DNA from: Mastigias papua
Lineage: Eukaryota > Cnidaria > Scyphozoa > Rhizostomeae > Mastigiidae
DNA length: 64,000 nucleotides
NCBI GenBank assembly: GCA_964019165.1
Contig: OZ025268.1
Location: 19,194,784-19,258,783, forward strand
Direction: 5' to 3'
Below the pieces are notes generated by a model, which was not told where the DNA came from, made no database searches, and saw only the letters and a list, made by a program, of their open reading frames with translations. Each line of letters begins with the position of its first letter. Position 1 is the stretch's first letter. The position numbers and the translations under genes were made by a program. Below, in pieces: positions 1 to 12,920 of this stretch.

Positions 1-1005
1 TCTGCAAACACATCTCGACTACTATGATCTGAAAGGTATTCCTCTAAATTTAAATGACAAGAAACCAATATGATACTCAGATAGGAATGACTCCTAGTCG
101 GATTGGTCGCAAATCACTTAATTTTCCTTATCATGTTATTCGGTACTAGCTTGTTTTTGAAACTTTCTGGGGGTATTTTTCACATAAAAGTCTACTTTGA
201 AACTAAATATCATCTAAAGCTAACTTTAACTATTAGTTAAGATTGTGTGAAACATTCGTGCCATAGAAAAACCTATCCTAACTTTTCCCCAGTCTACAAT
301 GCACTCCCGGTAAATCTGAGGTCCCATCGCTTGCAAAGACAACCAGGACTTTTGAACGAAAGTGCAATTCCATAAAAACACTGCAATTGTGGTTTTCATA
401 AATTGTATCAACGCGATTCCTTTGAAGTCTTTTCCACCCTCATATGAAGATAATCCCACTATCCATGAAATCAGAGAACACTACCTATCTCTTCGTCCTT
501 CAAACATTCCAGTCAAGAGAAATGTTTCAATCGTTTTACGAATTCCCTGCACACATTTGCTCCTATTGACATTTATCAGGACTAGTGTAATTTCCTAGAG
601 GAGCCCGAGGCAAATGACCCCTTGAAGCAGATTAGTCGGCAATAGCTTAGCTGTCAAATGATCAGATGTATTTTCTCCCAACCTAACTGGCCAATCATCA
701 TGCAGGATTCTCACCACACATGCGTTCCACAGCTACATTTAGGCCCATTTTGCATGCCGATTGGTCAGTAAGGTTGGGAGAAAACAAACTTGATCAGAAG
801 TCTCAAACATTTGGCAGCTATGTTGTCGGCATTTTGGCATATAATGGGACGATTCCAGGAACCAGAATCGCCATATACGGCAAATCCATTTTACAAAAGT
901 TGGCAAATTTACTAACGATACCCTCCTCCTTAAAGGTTTGAAAAAAAGCCACCACTGAGCAGTATAAGCTAGTTGAGACAATACTGACTAACAAAGGATA
1001 CAAAC
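1..1005. other. Downstream intron of TBC1D5-like gene; no exon recognised
   Basis: This stretch follows the donor of the last recognised TBC1D5 exon (donor GT at 1005-1004, minus strand). I find no exon that continues the protein. A candidate acceptor lies near position 41 on the minus strand, but the few codons after it do not resemble the family. The imperfect foldback at 635-830 accounts for part of the sequence. Confidence 0.45.
635..830. mobile_element. Foldback (long imperfect palindrome) element
   Basis: Left arm 635-705 and right arm 750-830 are imperfect reverse complements. For example, TTTTCTCCCAACCTAACTGG near 671 pairs with the complement near 765-784, and the outer GTCGGCAATAGC pairs with the TAGCTGCC/GTCGGC side near 815-830. 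The loop is about 45 bp. No coding capacity and no clear target duplication was seen, so this is a foldback or MITE-like element, or a local inverted duplication. Confidence 0.6.
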
Positions 1006-4000
1006 CTTTGACGATCTCAGTGAAAGAGCTTTCCGTAGAATCATTTTCACGTCCGTAGAGTTTGGATACTTCATCAATTTCATTAGGCAAGCAGAATAGT
1101 CATTTTTCAACACTAGAACAGAGTAGGAGAACAAAAGATAAAAAGAAAAAAATACAAAAGGTATAATTAAATGTATCTACAAGCAAGATGAGCTAATTTG
1201 TACATGCATATACAATTAAGAAATTAATGTTCTCTAATTTCACTTAAGGAACGATATGATTCATTTTCATTCACGCAATAAGACACCTGACTACTCTTCA
1301 TCAAATGCGAGTCTTTATTTATCTTGCGGAGAGAAAAGCGAAAGAAAGGATCACAAGAAGGTGGAGTTCAAACACTCTATGCCAACAACAGTCCATAAAG
1401 GCCCATTTCCATGGACATTCGGATTTTGCTTTTTACATGTGAACTCGTGTTCACAGTGCACATTCGAACGTCCTCACATCGCTAAACATTCGCGTATGGA
1501 CTGGGAAATATAAGTTCGCATGCAAACTTCGAAACCTGATTTAAGTGGGAACGGGCCTAAAAACATTTCCTCTGCGTTTTTCATGTGGGTGCCAAGAAAC
1601 AGTGCTAAGAAATATGAACTCATAAAAAATTGACTGATACTTACAATAGCTGCGAATGTTAATCAACATTGCGATGAAGATAAAATCAATAAGATCCGAG
1701 GATCTCCCGTCGGCAAACATTGCATCCCATAGATAAAGAAGGCTAGGCAGGGGGTATTCTCTGCCAAATAGAAGACGGATCCAGCGACTAGAAAATAAAC
1801 AAGACAACAATCTGTCAAAACTCAAGGTGGGAGCTCTTCTGGTCTACTCGACAATATTGCAACTAATATGAAGATGCTAATAAAAAGAAAGGCGATGGAG
1901 TTGTCAAATTGCTTGTTATGCTAAGCATAGAAAATGTATCACAAGAAATTCTTCCTTCATCTGTTTTTGTATTTACTTTTTTAAGACGTAATACCAGCGT
2001 GCAGAAGAATATAGCTCACTTTTCCTTCATAGAAGACATGTACATATAGATATCTCCCTACCTAAAAGTGAATTTTTGAATGGAATCAGGAGCTCCTAGT
2101 TCACAAAAGCTTCCTGATAATTTTAAGTTCCTTCTTTTGGCCTCACAAGCCCCGTCTCTCTTTTTCTAATACGGACAAGATATGACACATACATATCACT
2201 TACATGCCATACACTTGTGGAGTTATTTCAAGGTCATGGAGACGTGAATACAACTCATGGTCATATCTCTTCAGCATGTACATCTGTATTCTTGTTAGTT
2301 TCTTCGATATTGCATTTGTCTATTGGTTAGAGAACGTAGTTATAGGAAAAGCAAAAGTTCCAAATTATTCAAATACAAAATGAGAAAATCATTTAAGCTA
2401 TGGCCGCTGCATGCATAGAATATGATATAATATTATGTGAAATATTACAACATGATGTAATATAATATAATATACTATAATATAATAAACAAAATAAATA
2501 TCACACAGTATAATATGATATAATATAATATAATATAATATAATATAATATAATAAAATATGATATAATGCAACATAATATAATATTGGAGATAAATTAA
2601 TATCAACTCTAATAGATAGCTGACAGTCGAAAATTCTGTCATATGAAATCAATGATTGGGTAATACAAAACAAAATTAAAAATAATCTACCGATTGGACA
2701 GCTGTAGCTGATACAAATAAATTATCAACATCTGCAACCTGAAACGCAAATAATGCCAGTAAATATCTAGAAACAAATAGTAAGGAAAAAGACGAAAGTT
2801 TATTTGCAATAAGGCACTATGTAAATTCAGCTTGCGGATAAGCACAGCTCTTAGAAATTTATGGCAAACGCACCTTCTGCCATCCGCTACTCTCCGCATC
2901 AGTTTGCACTTTGTTGCTAACAAACATTGGCTCAGCTGAGTCCATGATTTCCTTGAATATACAGCTTCAAAAAAATAGAAGTTTAATTTAAACAACACTA
3001 ATAATCTATTAATCTAATTTGCTTGTTCTCAACTTAATGCTATAAACCTTGAATTTAATATACAATTTGTAATAATTGATTGTATTCAAAAGGTTAATAT
3101 CGAGGCTGAATTTACAATGTAAATTATTCTAAATACACTAAACCTGTAGCTTTAATACTAGCTGATACTGTTGATTCCTATAGCAGCCTAAAAGAAACTG
3201 CCCATTGTTCCTCGATGCATGGACTGTCAGTTTAGAGACAAATACTCAGTCGTTTTCTTACAAAAAAAGTATCACAAATGAGAATAATAAAATAGAACAG
3301 AATAGCATCACTTACTACGCGTCATGTTCTACGTAGTTCTGATCATTCATCACGTAAATGACTTCTCTAAAATAAAGAAACAGCATACTCTTAAAAATTT
3401 AACAAATTGAACCGACTTCTTTGGATCAATAAGATAGATAAGGCCTGAGAATTGCACGGCACAAGGGTCACATACGGCCCTTTTTGTTGAATGGAAATTG
3501 CACCTTTTGCGATATCATCTCGTGGCAGTTTTTATTCACCTACACAAAAAGTCCAATCAATATATGGGATATGGCTTAATAGAAACTAATTCCCTACCCC
3601 TGTTCTAGATCACATGAAGAAGAATCTGTAGACCAACACAAGTGAAAAATGGAAATGAACAGTGCAGATATAATAAAAGGCTCTTCGTAAACAGAATTCA
3701 AATTCAGTTGACTCTACCGTAATCACTTGATTAAGCCCCTGGGGGCCTATTTGTCAGAAACGATTTTGCGGATGTTCGATGGGGCTTACTCAAGGGAGGT
3801 TTTATTAAATTTAGAGGCCTTCAGGTCTACCAAAGATAATATCTTATATCATTTTTCAGTACAAAATACTTTGGTTTAACTGTAAATTGAGATGCGATCA
3901 AGGAGGAGACAGCTGGGCCATTGTTCTCGTCAAATATTAACATATGAGCAAACCAGGAACTGAATTTTATAATTTTTGTTGCTTTTAATCTGTAATATAC

Positions 4001-7000
4001 TGAACTCAGACAACCCCCATGGGGGCTTATTCGAATGTGGGGGCTTATTTGTAAGAAATCACCTTGGAGGTGGGGGCATATTCGAAGGGGGGGCTTAATC
4101 GAATCATTACGGTATTTGCGATATTTGCCGTTAAGAGGCATAACAAATGGGCCATTAGAATTTGAAGAACTTCGTCCTAGTACCAAAATTCTCCTTCATT
4201 ACATAGATTTTCGTTATCTCAATATAACTCCCTTTCTGCACGACTTTCTCTTCCCATTGCCTAAGTAAGTTTGCAGATTCAAGGTAGGGATAATGGAAGA
4301 TGACTTAAACTAAATCATCACACAATTATCACTAAAAATATTAGTAAGATGTCCTGAAAATCTCACTGTAAATCTTCTTTCGAATCTTTGACGTTCTGCG
4401 CATTTTCCCAAAGGATGTAGATTATTGGCGCAATTATTTCGTGCATTCCCTAAAAATGAGTTTTCTGTCACAACACTACATTTGAAAAAAAAGGCATTCG
4501 AATTCCTCAAATCGCGAGAATGAAGTTAAAGTGCAATCTCCAAAAGTTATAAGTGTAAAGTTCCAAAATAACATAGTATGACTAGCAAAGGTAAAAGGAA
4601 GTGACTCCCCCGTTCAGAGTTACGAATTGCATAAATATTCCTCGCTATTGTGATCCTGAAAACTATCAACAAGGTTTAGCTAAACTGGGAAACACTATGC
4701 CCGCTATCAAATACTTCGTTAATGTCTCTTAAATATCGCTCAAATATTGTCAAAATGTCCGTCAAAAATTTTCCAAATGCTACCGACATATTACAAAGAT
4801 GTTTCTTAAATATTGTCCAAATGTTACCCAACTATTGATAAAATGTTCTTCAGATATTATCCAAATTTTACTTAAATATTGCCAAGATGTTCTTCAAATA
4901 TTTTCCAAATTCTTCTCAAATATCACCCAATTTTTAATGAAATACTACTCAAAATGGTAGCAGTATCTATAATGGACAGCAACTGAACTGCTTCTAAGCA
5001 AAGCGCATATTCTCATCAAGTTCCTCTGATGCACAAACGCCAATCAGGTAGCAACTTTGCAGCCTCCATTCCATTTCCGGGTCCAAAAGAGTCGGAATGG
5101 AAGAGAGGCACCGGATTCATACCTGCTTGTAGACAATTGTTGGGTGTTCTTTTGCATACACAAAAAGACATCGTAGAATCATGTCACTAAAATCCAAATC
5201 AGAAAACATAATTAAGATACAAAGCTCAGATTCTGATAACTCGAGTAAAACTATCAGAGTACCAAACAAAACTTTTCAAAGTGCTTCCATACATGCATCT
5301 ACGATGTAACAGTTAAAAGTTTGTCCCTGTAAATGAACGGAAATATTTCCGGGCCAAAAGTTGTGAGTAGTGATTTCTCTACAGCAACTCCATTTGAAAA
5401 TGGCGCCACAATGAAAGATGTAAAAAAAATGGAAGCATTGACTAATAATTTGATGTAAACAAATCAGCTGATTGGTCGAGAATAAAATGTGGCTATGTTC
5501 TTCCATACTTGAAATAATATTTCGTAATTCAAAATAGATCGCGGCAATGTGATTGCTCCGAATTCAAGGATTAAATGTCCGATTTAAACTAATGCTTTTT
5601 GTAATCAACGATTGTTTACAGTTACTCCATGGCCCTTTATACAATCCTTTAAGCCCTCCTTCCTAATCTGTAATGAATCTACTGATTAAGTGTGAAACTT
5701 TTCATTGGCTGTAGTCAATACATGGAATCAACCTGCAAAACGGTTGCGACATGGTTATAATCAGTTTTCTTTTAAAAATGCTTGCTTGGAGTGATTGAAA
5801 AATACAGTTGTTCAAACAAGAAAGCAAAGGCGTTTGAAATAAAGCTAATATTATAAACCGATACTAAACTATAACTTACTTGATTTCGCTCTTTCTAAAG
5901 AAGTCCATCTCAGGATATCTGCAATGCAGAATTACCTCAAGGGTACTTAATGTTTCAAGATAGAAGCGCTCTGATCTCAGGTGGTAAACATGCTAGCTAG
6001 ACAGTATGTGAACAGTTCCTGACTCAAATATTATTGTTGATTCCATATGATTGGCTCAAAAGCGCCTGTCAAACCATTTTGGCACCATATTGTTTGGGAG
6101 CCATGGTCCTCCCAGCCCTCCTCTGGACCCGCTACTGACTAAGGCCATGGGGTAGTCATTGTCCTTTGCTCCCCATGGTATCGTCCCTGTTTTGTCGGAT
6201 AGTAATGATAAAGTATAGTAGGGCAGAATCTTATTGTATTGTACTGAATTATATGAACAGAAAGAAATATATGATTAGTGCTTCTTATCTGTAAATGAGC
6301 TCAAGGTTGTTGAAGGGGTATTAAGCATTTTCCACACATGAATATAACAGATATTTCCCGATAGATCTGATAGAAATATCTCAGTTTTTGACGGAGGAGT
6401 ATTCTGATAATATAGGAATTTTAAACGACAAACAAGAAAGCAGAAAGCAATCCAGAAAAATATTTTGCAACGCTGTGAGCTAGTTGTAGAATGACTGAAT
6501 TCTCCATCTGCCGCGCGGTAACTCTGCAGTTTGAATTACATCTTAATCGATGACTTGACGAGTGCTCTCTCTCCAGTCCGCAAGCAATTGAAATTTCATA
6601 GCAACACTGAGAGAAACAAGCGGTGAGGAAAGGAACTGGCCACGAAACAAAACATGTATCTTATGCCCACACAGAAACGTTTGTACTGCAGAGCAGACAA
6701 AACAACAACAATAACACATCACTAAAATACTTTTCAAACTTCTCTAGAGGCCAGAAAGATGCGCGCACGTGCTTCAAATTTTCCCAAAGGGTTTCGATCG
6801 AAAATTCAAAAATTCTCTTAACAAACAAACCCCAACTGTTAAAAATTAACATGAAGCCTGAACTCAACAATGCACCCATATTTTTAACTACTTACAGCCT
6901 CTCCACATCCTGAAAAATTGTATTTCTGAGGTCACCATCTTGAAAATACTGATGCCATGGGCTCTGAAATGAAAATATGACATTACACTCTCTTAGAACG

Positions 7001-9411
7001 AGGCAAACGAAACAGTAAAAGCAAGTGAAAATTAATCAAATGTAATTACTGCAAATCCTTATGTTAGCCCCCCCTGGGGTTTATTTATTGTTTGATATTT
7101 TCAGACGGAGACTGAAGGGGGGTAACTATTTGAAACATATCAAACAAGACTCTAAGACTTAAAACTCCTCTGTTTTCATGACATAAAAAGTTTGAATAAA
7201 AAATCAGCCTACAACAATATCGTCATCATTTTCTGCAATGAGGGCTTAATTTAGGGGGCTTAGTTGAGGGGGCTTGTTTGAGGGGATATTAGGGATATTA
7301 GTTCTGGGATGAATGGGGCTTTTTCATGTGGGGCAATTCGATGATAAACAGTATGCAAAAGACTGTGAAATTCTCTCAATAACAACACTTTATTGACAAG
7401 CTAAAATACAGGTGCGTGTTCACGTCGCCGGGGTGGTGTACTTATCAACAAATATGGCATCTATCCGTCCATGACGAATAAACTTCTCCATTAAGTGAGA
7501 AAACAAATTTTTCGCATAAATTGTCTATAATTCACACTTCAATTGTAGAAATAGCAAAAGCAGAACGATTAATAATATTATCAGCTATTCCCGTAAAACA
7601 GTTGATGTTTGCTGACCTTCGTAGAACTCTGATTTCACCACCTCCAATACTACACATATCGGTTTTCAGTTTGGTGTACTATATCCTAAGAGACTTTCAT
7701 ATCTTCAAATGGTATTATTCCCTGATTCAGCAAGCTAGCTTTGTCCTACCCAACCAGATTCTGCGATGCAAGGGACTTTAAATGGCTCAGTTCTCTTGAA
7801 GGTATACTCATTTAACCGAATTAACGCACTGACCAAGGCCCCGCGTCTGTAACTCACAGTCTTCTTTCGCTCAAAATATTCAGCCCCAGACACTATTACA
7901 TTCAATCCAATGGGCTTGCCCCACCTACATGAAAAATGATCGCTTTCCATTGACGATCCTATGCTCTGGTCGGTAGTAAAACTGGACAGTACGGGAGGAC
8001 TACGCTGGATATGTGGAAGACGTCATACGTAGCCCACGTATGAGTAACGTTGGGATTTTCAGCTATTCATACACACGTAACGAAATCAGCGCTGCTTCCG
8101 AAATTGCTGAATTGGACACTGGAGAGCTGTCTCCAACAACTTTTGAAAAGACTTTGAACCTAGAAATTCTCTTGCATAAGATATCTATGAAATGGCGTGT
8201 TCAAGCATTACTGGCAAGCATAACCCATAAAAATACGCAAACTAAACACTCTTGTATTTGGAAGATAACTGAAAGATAAATTAATTGAGAGTAGTACATA
8301 CATCCTCTGCTTGTGACAGCGGGTTATTAACAGCCAGATCTGTCGTGGATGACTGATAAGGATCTGTGAGATGCTGAAATGTAAGGTGCTTTATTCAGAT
8401 CCATGATAGATACAACCATGATTGGGGGACTTAACAAATGGAAGCTACTAAAGGCAGATTCTACTCTTACTGTCCGTGTTCTTTTACTAAGAAAGAATTA
8501 ATAATAATTTTCTTGGTTCAAATGATGGCTGCCCTGCCCCTTTCTGTGTTGTCCAAAGAGAAAGAATGGGATCCAGCAATAGCAGATCTTATAGCCTTGA
8601 TGAAAAAAGAGGACAAAGGATCACAAGCCACCCACAAACCTTGTTTCTGACATTTTCATAATCAGCTCTGAATCTGATTGTTGCATCAATCCACTGGCTC
8701 CTGTCTTCTGGCAAGCATTCCCAAAAAAGCTGCAAAGAGAAAAAGAACTCTCGAAATTTCAAAAACCATAGAAAATAACAACATTGACAGGAGTCAATTT
8801 CCTCGAGGAATGTTGTAGGGAGCAATATCAAATGGTAGGCCGCAATAGAGCAAAATACACCTCTAGAGGATGCAGCAAAAACAAATGGAAATTTACATGA
8901 CTTACAAGAACTGGTGGGGCTAAAATTTACAAATGACAAAAAAGCACAATGGCTGGCTACTTAACAACAAACCACTCAAAGGTCTACTTAGACAAAAGTA
9001 GGCAGCACCCTCCTTCCATTAGGAAAATGCTTGGACACAAAAGTTAAATTTACCTTCAAGGTCTGAGGACTAGTTGATAAAGTTTGATAATTGTCTGCAA
9101 GGTACGCTAAGTTAAATCTAGAATTGATTTATAAAATGTAGCATAATCATACTGTTTTCCCCTTCAGCTATGACTTTACAGTACCCTAAAAATATTTTAT
9201 GTAGCATAATGTGTTACAGGAGGTAAGGAGAATACAAATAAAATGCATTTACAACATGCATAAGATGCTATTTATAATATACAAATATATCTGAAAATCA
9301 ACCTTCCAACACACTCCACGAAAAGGTGAATGGCCTAGTCTTCCTTGAAGAGCTTTTTCTTTTACCTAAAAGTAATGGGACTAAACTGAGCAGCCAATAT
9401 GAACACACACA

Positions 9412-9488
<77 letters not shown>

Positions 9489-12177
9489 CTATATAGGCAT
9501 CAAGAAAAACCTTCAACATTTTTCAACTGAAGACCTGAATAAAAAACTCAAACTTAAACATTAAGAAGTTTCTGCCTCCAATTTATAAATATATCAATAC
9601 ATTTATCCCTCCAAGAGGCCCTGATTCAAAAAAGCATGTTGAAGAGATCAGTATTTAGTACTCAATATAGAAAAGTAAAGTTTTCATACCACACCAAGGT
9701 ATTCATCAATATCAAACAGCTGGTGCCAGTTACTGCTGCAAAATGTAAACAACAAATGGATATCAAAAGCAGGGTTGAAGATGACTTATTGGTGAGCTAA
9801 CATGGTAAGTTTTTCTGTAGATCTGGCTATTGTAGTTTTACTATCAGACAACAGACACATTCAATAGAGCTTTAGGTTTCCCTAAAGAAGAACTTTGAAG
9901 AGACCCTGTTACATATAGCAAACAAGGGAGTTTGCTGTGTTGTGGAGACTGGATATGACTTACTTCAATAAGTAAAATATTTCAAATAGACAAAAAAGTT
10001 AACAAATCCAAATGAGTAGATGTTAAAAAAATGATCCAGCATTTAACTCAGCAGGCTGATTGATGTTATTCCAAAACAATATGTGATTTTATTCTTGTTA
10101 CCTTTCAACAACCACCACAAATAGCAAAAAACATACCATGTCTGAGTTCTGAGGTCAACTGTAAAAATCTTACTATCTAGAGATAATAACAGATAACAAA
10201 TGGTTCCAAAAGGTTTAATTAATCAAAAGCAAAAGGGCAGGCTAAAACAGGGTCAAATAACACAGATTATGGATGGTATTTACCACATAAAGCCTGGAGA
10301 ACTAAAACTATCTTCATATGCAACATCGCTTTGAAAATTGTCTTTTGTTATAGTGGTATTAGCTTCAATTTCAACTTCTTCAGTGAATCTCAACTGACTT
10401 GGTTGAAAATTTACTAGCAGTGGATCAGTAAAGTTGACAGCATCTATTAAAAAAATGAAAAGATTTTGTTCTAGACAGTTAGCATGACAACTAAAGTTGA
10501 CAAATGAGAAAGCAAATCACAAGAGTCAAAGGTGACTTTTCCATCAAATAATCACCAACAGTGAGAAGGCAAAGTACAAAAACAATTTATAAATTTATTG
10601 CATTTCCTCAAAAAGACAAACCCTTGAAAATCATTCAATTTGAAAGTGGGCAGAGATAATTTAGTAGATCAAACAAAAAAACCTGGCCTCAGAAATACAC
10701 TAACTCAAAAAACTGTCAATAGTGCTTTAATATACTAATGAAAGTAGTGCTCAATAGCTCAAAACTTCAGGGAAAGCAAATATTGGATTTATGAGACCTA
10801 GGAAAGTCCATAACCTCTCATACATTAATAATTGCAATTTTCACATAAGCCCATCATCTCTTTAAGTTAATTTTCATGGATTTCATGCATTATCATATGC
10901 ATTAACAATGTTGTGTCTATGTAGTGCCTGTCTGTGTGAACAACACCATAGCTAAATATTCCTGTTAAGAAAGCCATAAGAAAGTGTTGATACTGAAGTC
11001 ATGAGAATACAATGACAGTATTCCATATAACTTGCTTGACACTTCATGCATGCAAATGTACCATTAAAGCCTGGATTTAGCTTGACCATCCAGTTTGCAA
11101 AGTATTCGAATTATGCCCTCATGGAGCTCCACAGGAATTGCAGAAGGTAATTCTAGTGCAGTAGTCCTCATCCAAATCTTTTTCCCATGGACCCCTAAAA
11201 ACTTTTTGCATTGACTTTGTGCCCCATACAACAGATATTTTGCTCAAAGATCGCTGGAGTGCAACAAATAGATCAAGTCCCTGTCATTGAGATGGGTGCT
11301 TCTTGCACCCCTTGGAGGGAGTGATGCTCTCACACCACCAGGGAGTGTGGGTATCCCTTGTTGGGAATCCATATTTTAGAGTAATCAAGGGGTGTTTGAT
11401 GGTGTCCTTGAAGTTTTTTACCTAGGGGAACTTTTAAAGGATTTTTGCTGGTGGTGGAGAAGGGGTGGAAAAAATTCAACATAGAACTTTCCATAGATTT
11501 CAATATCTTGCTTTTTTGCAGTGTAAGAACATCAAACAGACATTGATTGACCACAATGAGGCAAAGGAAGTAAAAAATAAGTTGACAAACAAGCAGTAAA
11601 TGGAGATAATTCAGGATTAATTATTAAAGCAATTTTAACTAAATAGGCACTTTATATTGGGGAAATGTAGACCAACTAGTGGGGAAATTCAAAGGGCCTA
11701 GTGGGGAATTTCCCCATAGTTTGTATGTTAAAAATCCGTTGTTTTGAACAAGTGGCTACAAATATTGCAATATTTCAAAAATATACTTAAAACGAATGTC
11801 ATGATTAGCATGCCATGACTGCACTAGTTGTGATATTCTCCATTAATTCTAACTGCCTTGCATTCAATTTTCTATACGAGACCAGGCAGACAACTTGAGG
11901 GTTATACCACGGATAACATTTCCCTTAATACTGTGACATTATGACAAAGACTTATGATAGTTAGACAGCCGTGAAAATCTGGACCTTTTCCTCAGCGACC
12001 TTAATCAGGTACCCTTCGCAAAAGTCACCTACAATAACAAGACTGCTATAAATAAGATATACACAGTTTCTTGGATCTCATACCTTCAAGGTCTTGGGCG
12101 TTCATGAGCTGCAATGATGACTGTCCATAATGATCTAGAATGTGATGTATATCATTGTCCGACAGCTTCTCCATCAT
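1006..12177 (-). CDS. TBC1D5: TBC1D5-like Rab GTPase-activating protein, 5' 16 exons (3' end not found)
   Basis: Exons in transcript order: 12177-12084, 10443-10284, 9735-9690, 9365-9303, 8729-8640, 8373-8302, 6963-6896, 5918-5880, 5186-5123, 4449-4367, 3366-3316, 2964-2874, 2738-2691, 2301-2204, 1787-1645, 1112-1006. All have GT-AG borders and agreeing phases, giving 439 codons. The TBC domain covers about residues 105-405. Both catalytic fingers are present: IFQDVER (I191-D194-R197, the IxxDxxR arginine finger) and YKQ (230-232, the glutamine finger), followed by GMHE. Blocks typical of TBC1D5 are visible: GRLGHSPFRGVCWK, LPEDRSQW, NNPLSQ, YVEHDAY, RWIRLLFGREYPLP, LWDAMFADG. In other animals TBC1D5 is a Rab7 GAP bound to retromer and Atg8 proteins. 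The start is the upstream of two adjacent ATGs. The last exon found ends in phase 0 with a good donor; the disordered tail expected after it was not located in positions 1-1005 and is probably outside the window. Identity is firm; the short exon 13 is the least certain. Confidence 0.93.
2418..2586. repeat. TATAA-type AT-rich pentanucleotide microsatellite
   Basis: Degenerate (TAATA)n tract, nearly pure at 2517-2550, lying in the TBC1D5 intron between the exons at 2738-2691 and 2301-2204. The predicted peptide reading through it is low-complexity and not a gene. Confidence 0.9.
3717..4112. mobile_element. TA-flanked MITE with G/C-run interior (copy 1)
   Basis: The termini are inverted: left CCGTAATCACTTGATTAAGC and, on the complement, right CCGTAATGATTCGATTAAGC, both followed by CCCC. 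The dinucleotide TA sits on each side (3715-3716 and 4113-4114). The interior has GGGGG-CTTATT-type units separated by AT-rich spacers. It has no coding capacity, is about 396 bp long, and lies in a TBC1D5 intron. TA duplication suggests mobilisation by a Tc1/mariner-like or other TA-specific transposase; the family is not one I recognise. Confidence 0.8.
4720..4950. repeat. Degenerate short-period tandem repeat (AAATATTGTCCAAATG-like)
   Basis: Around 230 bp built from variants of a unit such as AAATATTGYCMAAATGTTC, repeated roughly every 12-36 bp with drift. It lies in the TBC1D5 intron between the exons at 5123 and 4449. Confidence 0.65.
7049..7351. mobile_element. TA-flanked MITE with G/C-run interior (copy 2)
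   Basis: Left end CTGCAAATCCTTATGTTAGC then CCCC; complement of the right end CTGTTTATCATCGAATTGCC then CC. TA flanks at 7047-7048 and 7352-7353. Internal GGGGGCTTAGTTGAGGGGGC-type units. The termini are more diverged than in copy 1. It lies in a TBC1D5 intron. Confidence 0.6.
9402..9487. repeat. (CA)n microsatellite, (UG)n in the TBC1D5 transcript
   Basis: About 86 bp of CA with few interruptions. On the transcribed (minus) strand it is (TG)n, ending about 37 nt before the 3' splice site of the 63-nt exon 9365-9303. Such UG tracts near acceptors bind TDP-43/CELF proteins in other animals; a splicing effect here is inference. Confidence 0.95.
10735..11060 (+). repeat. Dispersed repeat of about 0.3 kb, copy A
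   Basis: Shares ordered blocks with 15085-15390 (same strand) and 39235-39545 (opposite strand): GTAGTGCTCAA-like start, TGAGACCTAGG, CAATTTTCACA, TGTAGTGCCTGTC, ATTCCTGTTAAGAAAG. No coding capacity, terminal repeat or tail was identified. Lies in TBC1D5 intron 1. Confidence 0.65.
11159..11215 (+). mobile_element. Possible hAT terminal fragment
   Basis: CAGTAGTCCTCATCCAAATC followed by TTTTTCCCATGGACCCC resembles the 5' terminus of many animal hAT elements. I could not find a matching inverted end or an 8-bp duplication, so only one end, or a fragment, is present. It lies in TBC1D5 intron 1. Confidence 0.35.
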
Positions 12178-12841
12178 AGACAGGGGTCCTTACTAAAAGG
12201 AATATGTCTCCTTAACTCTCTTTTTGGAATTCTTCTGAATATCGCCAGACATTGCAGCAGACTTTCTCCATATTGATGATCACCTATCTAAGCAGCAGCA
12301 ACAACAATCCGCTAAGATTAGGGTCAAAAGGACGGACTTCCTGTCAATGAGATAGTTCCTCATTTTAGAAACACATCACAAAGCCCGTAAATGCAACTTG
12401 TAACGAATAAGGAACTGCTACCTCCTCATGCAAACCTATACATATTTTGTAAAGGACAGTTAGTATGCACGCTTTATGTTAAAAGGAACCAATTAACATC
12501 GAACCTACACGAAGAAGCAAATAAACGATTGTTTCCCATGTCAATTGTTGTCTAGAGGCATTGAGCACTATTTTCGGCAAAATCTATCATTTTTCAACAG
12601 AAATTGCCTGAACGAAATGGATTCTGTCAAAATCGGAGAGGGGGGTGCAGCTGCCCGCCTCATACGCTCATATGTAGAAATATAGAAAGCCAGGAACTTT
12701 AAAGAATTTGTACTACTACAGAAAAAATCTATCGTGGCTCAAGAAGCCAAATTCGCATACACTGTGTAATCCTTGTATAAGAGGAGATAAGAAGAGCTTC
12801 AGCTAAACATATTTACTAAAAACAACACCCTACAGGAATTT

Positions 12842-12920
12842 TTTGATTTCGAACACGGATTTGTCACTGCAAAAACCCCATGGTCAGGAAGCTGGCTCCA
12901 TTTACAGCAGCCAAGTTCGC
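12842..12920 (-). mobile_element. LINE reverse-transcriptase C-terminal relic
   Basis: On the minus strand the peptide GCCKWSQLPDHG is readable. It resembles the AAKxWNxLPxxI block near the C terminus of L2/CR1-type LINE reverse-transcriptase ORFs and parallels the clearer copies at 52271 and 60092. It is short and degenerate. Confidence 0.4.

Noticed and set aside
818..960. Possible TBC1D5 exon on the minus strand
   Set aside because: The peptide does not resemble the family after the last confirmed exon, and part overlaps the foldback.
3450..3490. Similarity to 41548-41590 (GCACGG...CACATACGRCCCTTT)
   Set aside because: Too short to define a repeat class from two copies, though it may be a fragment of one.
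9298..9519. Open frame with a long Val-Cys run
   Set aside because: Translation of the CA microsatellite; the real exon here is 9365-9303 in another frame.
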